Below the pieces are notes generated by a model that saw only the letters and a list, made by a program, of their open reading frames with translations, searched no databases and was not told where the DNA came from. A stretch of 64,000 nt of DNA, taken from Prevotella sp. UBA2746 (GTDB lineage: Bacteria; Bacteroidota; Bacteroidia; Bacteroidales; Bacteroidaceae). Shown piece after piece: positions 15,500-23,682 of the stretch (positions within the stretch are counted from its first letter, which is position 1; the number at the start of each line of letters is the position of its first letter). Location of the stretch: assembly GCA_002353555.1 (NCBI GenBank), contig DEJO01000018.1:1-64000 (forward strand), given 5' to 3'. Both the position numbers and the translations under genes were made by a program.

Positions 15500-16357
15500 A
15501 TGAATATTCTTATTACCGGTTGCAACGGACAGTTGGGAAACGAGATACAACTGTTAGAGAAAAGTTATCCGCAGTACACCTTTTATAATACCGACGTAGC
15601 AGAACTCGACATCACCAATGCCGATGCCATACGCCAGTTTGTCAACGACAACCAGATTGACGGCATCATCAACTGTGCTGCCTACACCGCCGTAGACAAG
15701 GCGGAGAGCAACGAGGAACTGTGCCGCAAGCTCAACGCCGAGGCTCCGGCATACCTGGCGAGTGCCATCAGCGAGCGCGACGGATGGATGGTGCAGGTCA
15801 GCACCGACTATGTCTTCGACGGCACCAACCACACGCCCTACCGCGAAGACGAAGACACCTGTCCGAACAGCGTCTATGGCAGCACGAAGCTCGTCGGAGA
15901 GTTCAACGTACAGAAGTTCTGCCGCCAGTCGATGATCATCCGCACGGCATGGCTCTACTCCACCTTCGGCAACAACTTCGTGAAGACCATGCTCCGGCTG
16001 GGCAGGGAGAAAGAACAGCTGGGAGTCATCTTCGACCAGATAGGCACGCCCACCTATGCCCGCGACCTCGCCGTTGCCATCATGACGGCGGTCAGCAAGG
16101 GCATCGTCCCCGGCATCTACCACTTCTCCAACGAGGGTGTCATCTCCTGGTACGATTTCACCAAAGCCATCCACCGCATTGCCGGCATCGACACCTGCCG
16201 TGTGCGTCCCCTCCACACCAGCGAATATCCCACCCCTGCCGCCCGTCCCCACTACTCCGTCCTCGACAAGACGAAGATCAAGGAAACCTACGGCATCGAA
16301 ATTCCTTACTGGGAAGAGAGCCTCAGGGAGTGCATTGCGAAGCTGGAAGCAGAGTAA
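15500..16357 (+). CDS. rfbD: dTDP-4-dehydrorhamnose reductase
   Basis: 285 residues. Final NADPH-dependent step of dTDP-L-rhamnose synthesis. SDR features: N-terminal TGCNGQLGNE nucleotide loop, INCAAYTAVDKAE, the active-site STDYVFDG and VYGSTK (Tyr-x3-Lys), and GTPTYARDLA. The other rml genes are not in this window. Its ATG follows the last base of the inverted-repeat element directly, so its ribosome-binding region is repeat DNA (AGCGAAGCGTC). Confidence 0.94.
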   Translation: MNILITGCNGQLGNEIQLLEKSYPQYTFYNTDVAELDITNADAIRQFVNDNQIDGIINCAAYTAVDKAESNEELCRKLNAEAPAYLASAISERDGWMVQVSTDYVFDGTNHTPYREDEDTCPNSVYGSTKLVGEFNVQKFCRQSMIIRTAWLYSTFGNNFVKTMLRLGREKEQLGVIFDQIGTPTYARDLAVAIMTAVSKGIVPGIYHFSNEGVISWYDFTKAIHRIAGIDTCRVRPLHTSEYPTPAARPHYSVLDKTKIKETYGIEIPYWEESLRECIAKLEAE

Positions 16358-16375
16358 AGCCAACCCACACCGTGA

Positions 16376-16556
16376 GTATACGTTATCCACACGACGAGTA
16401 TGCGTTACTGACACGACGAGTAAGCGTTACTGACGCGACGAGTAAGCGTTACTGAGAGGATGGGTATGCGTTACTGAGAGGATGGGTATGCGTTACTGAG
16501 AGGATGGGTATACGTCAATGACGCGACAGGTAAGCGTTACTGACGCAATGGGTAGA
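16376..16556. repeat. 22-bp iteron-like tandem array 1
   Basis: Eight head-to-tail 22-bp units plus a partial one (16376, 16398, 16420, 16442, 16464, 16486, 16508, 16530). Each contains a dyad core AGTAAGCGTTACT or a close variant. Two linker types occur: GACGCGACG and GAGAGGATG. Array 2 at 40734-40941 is the reverse complement of the same family. There are no CRISPR-like unique spacers. It accounts for most of the spacer between rfbD and prfC. Confidence 0.9.
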
Positions 16557-16565
16557 TAAAAGCAA

Positions 16566-16601
16566 AGAGAGAATGTCCCACCAACATGGAACATTCTCTC
16601 T
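16566..16601. terminator. Hairpin downstream of the 22-bp array
   Basis: AGAGAGAATGT (16566-16576) pairs with ACATTCTCTCT (16591-16601). There is no strong U-tract on the plus strand, so it is a likely but weak terminator for rfbD. Confidence 0.45.
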
Positions 16602-16684
16602 CACTTGGATTGCCGCTCCGGCTGAACGGGAAACTTGGAAAGTAACTTTTCGGGAGAATGTACGTGAAATCTGAAAAATCTCAG

Positions 16685-16692
16685 TACCTTTG
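16685..16692 (+). promoter_or_regulatory. Predicted promoter -7 box for prfC
   Basis: TACCTTTG followed by CAG, 37 nt before the preferred prfC start at 16730. Confidence 0.65.
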
Positions 16693-16729
16693 CAGAAATT
16701 TTAGAATGACTTGGCAAATAGAGACAACC

Positions 16730-18316
16730 ATGAACCCAGAGATAGAAAGAAGGCGGACATTCGCCATCATATCGCACCCGGATGCGGGTAAGACGACACT
16801 GACTGAGAAGTTCCTGCTCTTCGGCGGACAGATACAGGTGGCAGGTGCCGTGAAAAGCAACAAGATCAGGAAGACGGCGACCAGCGACTGGATGGACATC
16901 GAGAAGCAACGCGGCATCTCGGTGTCTACATCGGTGATGGAGTTCGACTATACCCCCGACGGTGCTGACATCGAATACAAGGTGAACATCCTCGACACAC
17001 CAGGTCACCAGGACTTTGCCGAGGACACCTACCGCACGCTGACGGCTGTAGACTCTGCCATCATCGTGGTGGACAGTGCCAAAGGTGTGGAGACGCAGAC
17101 CAGGAAGCTGATGGAGGTGTGCCGCATGCGGAACACGCCCGTCATCATCTTCGTCAACAAGATGGACCGTGAAGGACGCGACCCCTTCGACCTGCTCGAC
17201 GAACTGGAACAGGAACTGAAGATCAAGGTGCGCCCACTGTCGTGGCCCATCAACCAGGGACAGAAGTTCAAGGGTGTATACAACATCTACGAAAACCAGC
17301 TCAACCTCTTCACCCCCGACAAGCAAAGGGTGACGGAGAAGGTGGCGGTAGACATTGACAGTACGGCACTGGACGAGCGCGTGGGTGAGAAGGATGCCCA
17401 GCAACTGCGCGACGACCTGGAACTCGTTGACGGTGTCTACCCGGAGTTTCAGGTGGAGACCTACCGCTCGGCAGAGGTAGCACCCGTCTTCTTCGGCTCG
17501 GCACTGAACAACTTCGGCGTGCAGGAGCTCCTGGACTGCTTTGTAGAGATAGCCCCGTCGCCCCGTCCCACGAAGGCAGAGGAGCGCGACATCATGCCCG
17601 ACGAGCCTAAGTTCACGGGATTCATCTTCAAGATTACCGCCAACATAGACCCCAACCACCGGTCGTGTATCGCTTTCTGCAAGGTGTGCAGCGGCAAGTT
17701 CCAGCGCAACCAGCCCTATCTGCACGTGCGGCAGGGCAAGATGCTGCGTTTCTCATCGCCCACCCAGTTCATGGCGCAGCGCAAGAGCACCATTGAGGAG
17801 GCATGGCCGGGCGACATCGTAGGTCTGCCCGACAACGGCATCTTCAAGATAGGCGACACGCTGACCGAGGGAGAGAAGATACACTTCCGCGGACTGCCGT
17901 CGTTCTCACCGGAGATGTTCAAGTATATCGAGAACGACGACCCGATGAAGTCGAAGCAGTTGGAGAAAGGCATCCAGCAACTCATGGACGAGGGTGTGGC
18001 ACAGCTGTTTGTCAACCAGTTCAACGGCCGCAAGATTATCGGAACGGTGGGACAGCTGCAATTTGAAGTCATACAGTACCGACTGGAGAACGAGTACAAT
18101 GCGAAGTGCCGATGGGAACCCGTCCATCTGTATAAGGCATGCTGGATAGAGGCTGATGACGAGAAGGAACTGGATGCCTTCAAGAAGCGCAAGTACCAGT
18201 ACATGGCGAAAGACCGCGAAGGCCGCGACGTCTTCCTTGCCGACTCAGGCTACGTGCTGTCGATGGCTCAGCAGGACTTCGAGCATATCCGCTTCCACTT
18301 CACCAGCGAATTCTGA
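16730..18316 (+). CDS. prfC: Peptide chain release factor 3
   Basis: 528 residues, as in other RF3 proteins. GTPase that removes RF1/RF2 from the ribosome after termination. G1 is [11 protein letters not shown]3 is DTPGHQDF and G4 is NKMDRE; the RF3-specific [13 protein letters not shown] follows G1. The start at 16730 (MNPEIERRR) matches the usual N-terminus; an ATG eight codons upstream (16706) lies just after the promoter and is possible. It is convergent with the reductase gene, with a 16-bp gap. Confidence 0.96.
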   Translation: MNPEIERRRTFAIISHPDAGKTTLTEKFLLFGGQIQVAGAVKSNKIRKTATSDWMDIEKQRGISVSTSVMEFDYTPDGADIEYKVNILDTPGHQDFAEDTYRTLTAVDSAIIVVDSAKGVETQTRKLMEVCRMRNTPVIIFVNKMDREGRDPFDLLDELEQELKIKVRPLSWPINQGQKFKGVYNIYENQLNLFTPDKQRVTEKVAVDIDSTALDERVGEKDAQQLRDDLELVDGVYPEFQVETYRSAEVAPVFFGSALNNFGVQELLDCFVEIAPSPRPTKAEERDIMPDEPKFTGFIFKITANIDPNHRSCIAFCKVCSGKFQRNQPYLHVRQGKMLRFSSPTQFMAQRKSTIEEAWPGDIVGLPDNGIFKIGDTLTEGEKIHFRGLPSFSPEMFKYIENDDPMKSKQLEKGIQQLMDEGVAQLFVNQFNGRKIIGTVGQLQFEVIQYRLENEYNAKCRWEPVHLYKACWIEADDEKELDAFKKRKYQYMAKDREGRDVFLADSGYVLSMAQQDFEHIRFHFTSEF

Positions 18317-18332
18317 GCCTGCGGCAATTGCC

Positions 18333-19724
18333 CTACCCCTCTCTCTTCAACTTCTCTATCATCTCGCTGAGCTTACCCAACTCACGCGGAATCTTGATGT
18401 TTTGCGGACAGTGTGGTTCACATTGTCCGCACTGTATGCAATGGTCAGGCTGGCGCTCCGGTGCAACGGCACGATCGAGTCCGATAAGATACTGACGGCG
18501 ATACTTGCGGTAGTCGGGCGACTGCTTGTCGCGAGGCAGCGTACCCTCGTTCTTGCATTTGTTGTAATGGACGAAGATGCCGGGGATGTCTATGCCGTAG
18601 GGACACGGCATGCAGTAGTTGCAGTCGTTACAGGGTATCATCTCTATACCGACAATCTGCTTGGCGATGTCGTACAGGTATATCTCGTCGTCCTTCTTCA
18701 GCGGCACCAACGGACAGTAGTTCAGCAGGTTATCCTTCAGGTGCTCCATGTAGGTCATGCCGCTCAGCACCGTCAGCACACCCCCCGGCGTACCGGCATA
18801 GCGGAACGCCCATGACGCGATGGACTTCTGCGGGTTGCGCTGCTTCAGCTTCACGGCAAGGTATTGCGGCAGGTTTGCTAGCCTGCCACCCAAGAGCGGC
18901 TCCATGACCACAGCCGGGATGTTGAGTTTCTGCAGCTCACCATAGAGGTAACGGGCATCGGTGTTGCGCTCGTTGATTTCATCGGCATAGTCCCAGTCCA
19001 GGTAGTTGAGCTCTATCTGCACGAAGTCCCACTGGTACTGGTCGTGCTTGGAGAGCAGGTAGTCGAAGACGGCTATATCACCATGATAGGAGAAGCCGAG
19101 GTTCTTGATGCGTCCGGCACGCCGTTCCTCCAGCAGGTAGTCCAACATGCCGTTCTTCAGGTAGCGGTTCTCGAAACGCTCCATGCCCCCCTGCCCTACG
19201 GAGTGCAGCAGGTAGTAGTCGATGTAGTCTATTTGCAGGTTCTTGAAGGACTCTTTGTACATCTTGACAGACTCTTCCCGCGACCACGTCTCCTCCTTGA
19301 AGTTCGACAGTTTCGTAGCCACAAAGTACTCGCTGCGCTTGTGGCGTTTCAGGGCGATACCCGTAGACTCCTCGGAATGTCCCTGACAGTAGGCTGGCGA
19401 TGTGTCGAAATAGTTCACGCCGTGCTCCATGGCGTAGTCTACCAACCGGTTCACCTGCTCCTGGTCTATCTCTTCCTCACTTTCTCGTGCCGACGCTTTG
19501 CCGCCGACGGTGGGCAGTCGCATCATGCCATATCCAAGCAGCGACACCTTCTCCTTGGTCTTCGGGTTCAAGCGGTAGGTCATCTTCCCTACGGGAGGCT
19601 CCACCTGGTTCTTGTATTCTTCTTCCATCTGTTCGGTCTTGCTGTCCTTACAGCCTACCATTGCCGCAGTGGTTGCCACTGTTCCGGCACCGAATATCTT
19701 CAGAAACTTACGACGAGAAATCAT
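18333..19724 (-). CDS. Aldo/keto reductase with ferredoxin-type clusters and a Tat signal
   Basis: 463 residues. The N-terminus ISRRKFLKIFGAG is a twin-arginine signal followed by a possible lipobox (MVGC, Cys25), so the protein should be exported folded and may be lipidated. The AKR barrel (about 50-370) carries YFDTSPAY, ATKL and YYLLHS, the Asp-Tyr-Lys-His tetrad. The C-terminus has two 4Fe-4S motifs: CNDCNYCMPCPYG and CIQCGQCEPHCPQ. The substrate is unknown. It lies 232 bp after the Fe-S membrane protein gene and close to tatA/tatC, which can export it. Confidence 0.88.
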   Translation of the reverse strand: MISRRKFLKIFGAGTVATTAAMVGCKDSKTEQMEEEYKNQVEPPVGKMTYRLNPKTKEKVSLLGYGMMRLPTVGGKASARESEEEIDQEQVNRLVDYAMEHGVNYFDTSPAYCQGHSEESTGIALKRHKRSEYFVATKLSNFKEETWSREESVKMYKESFKNLQIDYIDYYLLHSVGQGGMERFENRYLKNGMLDYLLEERRAGRIKNLGFSYHGDIAVFDYLLSKHDQYQWDFVQIELNYLDWDYADEINERNTDARYLYGELQKLNIPAVVMEPLLGGRLANLPQYLAVKLKQRNPQKSIASWAFRYAGTPGGVLTVLSGMTYMEHLKDNLLNYCPLVPLKKDDEIYLYDIAKQIVGIEMIPCNDCNYCMPCPYGIDIPGIFVHYNKCKNEGTLPRDKQSPDYRKYRRQYLIGLDRAVAPERQPDHCIQCGQCEPHCPQNIKIPRELGKLSEMIEKLKREG

Positions 19725-19740
19725 GGAAATTAAAGATTAA

Positions 19741-19877
19741 AAATTAAAAATTAAAGATTAAGATTGAAACGACCTCTCCTAACTCCACCTGTCTATCCCT
19801 TTATCTACCTCTTAGACTATCTCTTTATCTATCCCTTTGTCCATCCCTTTATCATCCCTTAGTCTATCCCTTTCTAC
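19741..19877. repeat. Pyrimidine-rich degenerate 12-bp tandem tract
   Basis: CTATCCCTTTAT-like words repeat about ten times between the reductase start and the palindromes at 19879. No gene and no TAnnTTTG box were seen, which suggests the reductase is read through from upstream. Confidence 0.6.
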
Positions 19878-19957
19878 TCCCCTCTCCCTTCGGAGAGGGG
19901 TTAGGGGGTGAGGCTTTTTTTCTCCCCTCCCCAGGGAGGGGTTGGGGGTGGGCTTTT
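19878..19957. repeat. Two palindromic repeats with trailing T-runs
   Basis: CCCCTCTCC-TT-CGGAGAGGGG (19879-19900) and CCCCTCCCCAGGGAGGGG (19924-19941) are each followed by GGTTRGGGGGTG and a T-run. Their architecture equals the C5/G5 repeats (palindrome plus G-rich tail). On the plus strand they would act as terminators although no plus-strand gene ends here. Confidence 0.6.
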
Positions 19958-21444
19958 TATATCCTCCTATGCTCCTCATGTCCCTCTACATAGATAGCAG
20001 AGAAAGGACGGGCAGGACACAAGTGTTCGCACGCTCCGCAACCGATGCAACGAGCCTCATTGATGGCTGGAACATAGGCAGACGACTCATCGTCAGGGTC
20101 GGAAGGCACCATCTCGATAGCTCCCGTAGGACAGTGACGCGCACAATTGCCGCAGTTGACACCATCAGTCAGCGGCAGACAGTTCTTCTTGATCCACACG
20201 GCATGGCCTATCTGCACCGATGACTTCACGTCACGGCCTATCGGAAGAATGGCACCGGTGGGACAGACCTGAGAACAGCGCGTACACTCCGGACGGCAAT
20301 GACCGCGCTCAAACGACATCGTGGGCTGCATAAAACTCTGCAGGTCCGTCGAAGGACGCAGCACGTGATTGGGACACTCCGACACACAGAGCTGACAACT
20401 CGTACAGTGACGCGTCATGTTTCGGAGACTTTGTGCACCCGGCGGTGCCAACGGAGTCTGACGTTTCGGCACAGCCTTCTCGGTGATGGCAGCCAGTCCG
20501 CCGTCAACCTTCTTCTTCTCTTGTGCCATTGCTGCCGTCGTCATTGCCGCAGCAGCCAATAAGAAGGAACGACGCGAAGAATCATATCGTCCATTCCGCC
20601 CAGAACTTCCGCCCCCTTCTGCCATGTAAGGCAAGCTATAGCTCAGCGCTCCAAACTTGCAGGAGCTCAAGCAGTTGCCACAAGCAACACAACGGCTATA
20701 GTCCACGCTATGCGTCTTGAAATCGATACAGGAAGCCTTGCAGTTCTTGGAACACAGAGAACAGTCGCGGCACTTGTCGACATGGAAGCGAACCTTGAAC
20801 AGGGAGAAGCGAGAAAGGAACCCCAGCACGGTGCCCACCGGACAGACTGTATTACAATAGGTGCGCCCGTTGCGCCATGCCAATATACTGATGACGATGC
20901 AGGTCGCTGCCGTCACCAGCAACGCCGTTAACGACTTCATCCAGACACTGACGGAATAGAAAGCATAGCTGTCCATCTGCTCGGCAAAGTAAGCCAACAG
21001 GTTGTTGCCTGACTGCCATAACGGTTGCAGCAGCAACGTCGCCATGCGACCATAAGTGCTATATGGTGCCAACAAAGAGACAATAGCACCGAGGCCGGCC
21101 CCACACGCCACGACCATCACCGCCAACATGACGTAGCGAAGCCACGTCAGCGGCTTGGAATAGCTGTAGCGGTTTTTCTTGCGCAACTTACCCAACCGGG
21201 CGACGACATCCTGAAAGACACCCAACGGACAGATGACGGAGCAGTAGATTCTGCCAAACAACAGCGTCATCACAATCAGAATGGCGACAACAATGACGTT
21301 CATGGCCAGCAATGCAGGAAGGAACTGTACCTTCGCCATCCATTGCAAGGAGTGATGAAGGGTGCCGGTAAAGTCGAGGAACAGCAGTGTGATACACAGG
21401 AAGAAGGCTGCTCCCAGCCATGTTCTAATCTTTCTTAATACCAT
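19957..21444 (-). CDS. Membrane ferredoxin: NapH-like and NapG-like halves fused
   Basis: 495 residues. Residues 1-270 have membrane segments, two CxxxCP motifs (CSVICP, CNTVCP) facing conserved loops, and a ferredoxin module (CRDCSLCSKNC, CVACGNCLSSC), as in NapH/NosR-type quinol-linked proteins. Residues 288-307 read SSRRSFLLAAAAMTTAAMA, a twin-arginine signal in the middle of the chain. The rest has four more cluster motifs (CTSCQLCVSEC, CTRCSQVC, CGNCARHC, CIGCGACEHLC), as in NapG. Likely role: moving electrons from quinol to a periplasmic acceptor. It overlaps tatC by 20 bp. Confidence 0.85.
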   Translation of the reverse strand: MVLRKIRTWLGAAFFLCITLLFLDFTGTLHHSLQWMAKVQFLPALLAMNVIVVAILIVMTLLFGRIYCSVICPLGVFQDVVARLGKLRKKNRYSYSKPLTWLRYVMLAVMVVACGAGLGAIVSLLAPYSTYGRMATLLLQPLWQSGNNLLAYFAEQMDSYAFYSVSVWMKSLTALLVTAATCIVISILAWRNGRTYCNTVCPVGTVLGFLSRFSLFKVRFHVDKCRDCSLCSKNCKASCIDFKTHSVDYSRCVACGNCLSSCKFGALSYSLPYMAEGGGSSGRNGRYDSSRRSFLLAAAAMTTAAMAQEKKKVDGGLAAITEKAVPKRQTPLAPPGAQSLRNMTRHCTSCQLCVSECPNHVLRPSTDLQSFMQPTMSFERGHCRPECTRCSQVCPTGAILPIGRDVKSSVQIGHAVWIKKNCLPLTDGVNCGNCARHCPTGAIEMVPSDPDDESSAYVPAINEARCIGCGACEHLCPARPFSAIYVEGHEEHRRI

Positions 21445-22201
21445 GTTTTTGTACGATTTTGCAAAGGAGAATACTCAGTTCATACAACAGCCAGACGGGA
21501 AGCGCTACGACGAGGAGTGTGAAGACATCAGTAGTCGGCGTGATGAGAGCTGCCACGATGAGGATGACGACGACGGCATGGCGGCGGTAGCGCCCCATCA
21601 GACGGTCGGTCAGGAGTCCCAAGTGCGCCAGCAACGCTGTGACGACAGGCAGTTCGAAGACCACTCCCATGACAAGTGTCAGCGTCAGCAACGTGTCCAT
21701 ATACGACTGCAAGGTCAGCAGGTTGCCCACCTCGGCACTGACCTGATAGGTACCGAGAAAACGGACGGTCAGCGGAAAGACGAGGAAGTAGTTCAGCAGC
21801 ATCCCCACAATGAACATCAGGTAAGCACAGCCTGTGACCCATACCGCTGCCTGGCGTTCATTCCGATAGAGTCCGGGAGATACAAAGCGGAAGAGTTCAA
21901 ACAGCACGTAGGGTGATGCCAAGAGCAGTCCGGCATAACATGCCGCCTTCATGTGCATCATGAACTGCTCGGTCAGCCCGGTATTGACCAACCTGATGGC
22001 AAAGGTGTCGACACCCAGAAGCCGATAGGTCACGAAGTCACTCGTGTGGGGAGCAAGGATGACGGCAAAGAGCCATTTCTTCATGCAGAAGGCGGCAACA
22101 GCAAACACCATGGTGGCGGCTATCACCCTGAGCAGGACACTACGCAGTTCGTCCAGATGTCCCCAGAAGTCGAGCTGGGGCTCAACCTTCCTGCTTGTCA
22201 T
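21425..22201 (-). CDS. tatC: Sec-independent protein translocase TatC
   Basis: 258 residues, six hydrophobic segments. Receptor for twin-arginine signals. [17 protein letters not shown] at the N-terminus and [13 protein letters not shown] after the second segment match the conserved TatC sites, with the Glu of FELPVV also present. It overlaps tatA by 20 bp and the Fe-S protein gene by 20 bp, so the three are translationally coupled. No tatB is visible, as is usual in Bacteroidetes. Confidence 0.95.
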   Translation of the reverse strand: MTSRKVEPQLDFWGHLDELRSVLLRVIAATMVFAVAAFCMKKWLFAVILAPHTSDFVTYRLLGVDTFAIRLVNTGLTEQFMMHMKAACYAGLLLASPYVLFELFRFVSPGLYRNERQAAVWVTGCAYLMFIVGMLLNYFLVFPLTVRFLGTYQVSAEVGNLLTLQSYMDTLLTLTLVMGVVFELPVVTALLAHLGLLTDRLMGRYRRHAVVVILIVAALITPTTDVFTLLVVALPVWLLYELSILLCKIVQKHGIKKD

Positions 22202-22373
22202 CAGCCTTCGTCTCTTGTTCTTCGGCGTCGCTCACCGTCTCGTTCATCCCGTCCTTGAAACTCTTGACGCCCTTGCCGAGGCCACGCATCAGTTCGGGAA
22301 TCTTCTTACCACCAAACAAGAGCAAGACCACCAGTACGATGACAATGAGTTCCGGCATTCCGATTCCAAACAT
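22182..22373 (-). CDS. tatA: Sec-independent protein translocase TatA
   Basis: 63 residues. Short N-terminal membrane helix followed by the hinge [23 protein letters not shown] and an acidic tail, the standard TatA layout. It forms the export pore with TatC. It starts 32 bp after the UpxY-like gene. Confidence 0.95.
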   Translation of the reverse strand: MFGIGMPELIVIVLVVLLLFGGKKIPELMRGLGKGVKSFKDGMNETVSDAEEQETKADDKQEG

Positions 22374-22405
22374 AGTCTATTCCTTTATTTATTGTTCAAC
22401 ATGTC

Positions 22406-22957
22406 TTATTCTTCAGCGACACAGCACCAACGGCTCACCTTCAGAGCCACACCCATGCCTGGTACTTCCTTCAGCAGGTAGTACTTCTTGCTGATGCGTA
22501 CCAGTCGGCCGGTGAGACCTTTCAGCGGTCCGAACTTCACCAGCACCTTGGCTCCGACTTTCATCTTCGCCTCTTCTTCGCTCAGGTACTGCTTGAGTTC
22601 TATCTCCGGATTACACATGATGCGGAACTCCTCCATCTGCCGGGCTGGAATCTCATAGAGCTCCCTGCCCTCACGTGTCTTCCTGATAGCTGCCATCTTG
22701 TAGGGTGATGCCATCATGAACTGGACCATCTCTGTGTCTTCAAGAGTCTTCTTGACGAAGATGAGGTTGTGGACGACAGGACGCAACTCATGATGCAGTC
22801 TGCCGTCACGACCTTCATAGTCTACCCACTGCTTGGGGATAAAGGTCTCCAATCCCTTATCGTTGAAGTAGGCATCCACCTCCTTCTGCTTCAGGGAGAA
22901 CAACCTGACGGCATACCACGGCAACTTCTTGCTGTTTTCTACAAATGAGTTTTCCAT
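22406..22957 (-). CDS. UpxY-family NusG-like transcription antiterminator
   Basis: 183 residues. NGN domain (WYAVRLFSLKQKEVDAYFNDKGLETFIPK ... NLIFVKKTLED) and C-terminal KOW motif (KVGAKVLVKFGPLKGLTGRLVRI). Paralogues of this type usually begin capsule loci and prevent early termination there; here it heads a tatA-tatC-redox cluster, so it may act on that operon. The start at 22957 lies 10 nt after the promoter box; a TTG at 22969 overlaps the box and is excluded. Confidence 0.82.
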   Translation of the reverse strand: MENSFVENSKKLPWYAVRLFSLKQKEVDAYFNDKGLETFIPKQWVDYEGRDGRLHHELRPVVHNLIFVKKTLEDTEMVQFMMASPYKMAAIRKTREGRELYEIPARQMEEFRIMCNPEIELKQYLSEEEAKMKVGAKVLVKFGPLKGLTGRLVRISKKYYLLKEVPGMGVALKVSRWCCVAEE

Positions 22958-22967
22958 ATCCGACTGC

Positions 22968-22975
22968 AAAGATAC
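22968..22975 (-). promoter_or_regulatory. Predicted promoter -7 box for the UpxY-tat operon
   Basis: Minus strand TATCTTTG then CAG, 10 nt before the ATG; the mRNA would be nearly leaderless. Confidence 0.6.
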
Positions 22976-23009
22976 AAAAGAGTTAGGAGTTTGGAGTGAG
23001 AAGAGAAGA

Positions 23010-23085
23010 TTTTTTTTTGAGTAAGGACTTCTCTCCCTCCCTTCCTCTCTTCCTCCCTTTCTCTCTTCTTCCCTTCCTCCCTTCT
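23010..23085. repeat. Polypyrimidine tract after trpG
   Basis: CTTCCTCC/CTCTTCC words without a purine run for most of 75 bp, placed between trpG and upxY. The minus-strand transcript of trpG would end in a GA-rich tail. No classical terminator is seen. Confidence 0.55.
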
Positions 23086-23654
23086 CACCCCTCAGCCAAC
23101 CAGTTGGCTATCATCTGCCTGCCATCGGGAGTGAGTACACTCTCAGGATGGAACTGTATGCCGTGGATGTCGTAGTCACGATGGCGCATCGCCATGATCT
23201 GTCCTTCGTCGCTCACGGCTGTTATCTCCAGACAAGCCGGGAAGTCTTCCTTGGAGACTACCCACGAATGGTAGCGCCCCATGGTGATGCGCTGTGGAAG
23301 ACCTTGGAAAATGATGTCGTTACCCAGCTGTGTGCCTTCTGTTGCCACACCGTGATAGACATCGGAGAGGTTGGTGAGCTTACCACCGAACACCTCACCG
23401 ATAGCTTGATGGCCAAGGCATACACCCAGGATGGGCTTCTTCCCTGCATAGGTGCGGATGACATCGAGCAAGAGACCTGCCTCTGAAGGAATGCCGGGAC
23501 CAGGGCTCAGCACGATCTTGTCGAAGGATTCCAACTGCGGAAGTTGGAACTGGTCGTTGCGAAAGACGGTAACGTCGGCGCCGAGTTCTTTCAGCAAGTG
23601 TGAAAGGTTATACGTAAAACTGTCGTAGTTGTCTATGATTACGATTTTCTTCAT
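23085..23654 (-). CDS. trpG: Anthranilate synthase component II (glutamine amidotransferase)
   Basis: 189 residues. Supplies ammonia to TrpE. Class I amidotransferase motifs: DNYDSFTYNL, LSPGPGIPSEAG, nucleophile Cys in GVCLGHQAIGE, and the His-Glu of FHPESVLT. The start at 23654 is the family N-terminus (MKKIVIIDNYDSF); longer upstream frames overlap trpE. It is last in the trp operon, 28 bp after trpE. Confidence 0.96.
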   Translation of the reverse strand: MKKIVIIDNYDSFTYNLSHLLKELGADVTVFRNDQFQLPQLESFDKIVLSPGPGIPSEAGLLLDVIRTYAGKKPILGVCLGHQAIGEVFGGKLTNLSDVYHGVATEGTQLGNDIIFQGLPQRITMGRYHSWVVSKEDFPACLEITAVSDEGQIMAMRHRDYDIHGIQFHPESVLTPDGRQMIANWLAEG

Positions 23655-23682
23655 CGTCGTTTTGCTTTTGATGGTTGAATGT

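Noticed and set aside
16376..16556. CRISPR array
   Set aside because: Units are contiguous 22-bp near-identical repeats with no unique spacers and no cas genes nearby; the same holds for 40734-40941.
22958..23084. Invertible promoter upstream of the UpxY-like gene
   Set aside because: No inverted repeat pair flanks the promoter and no recombinase is nearby.
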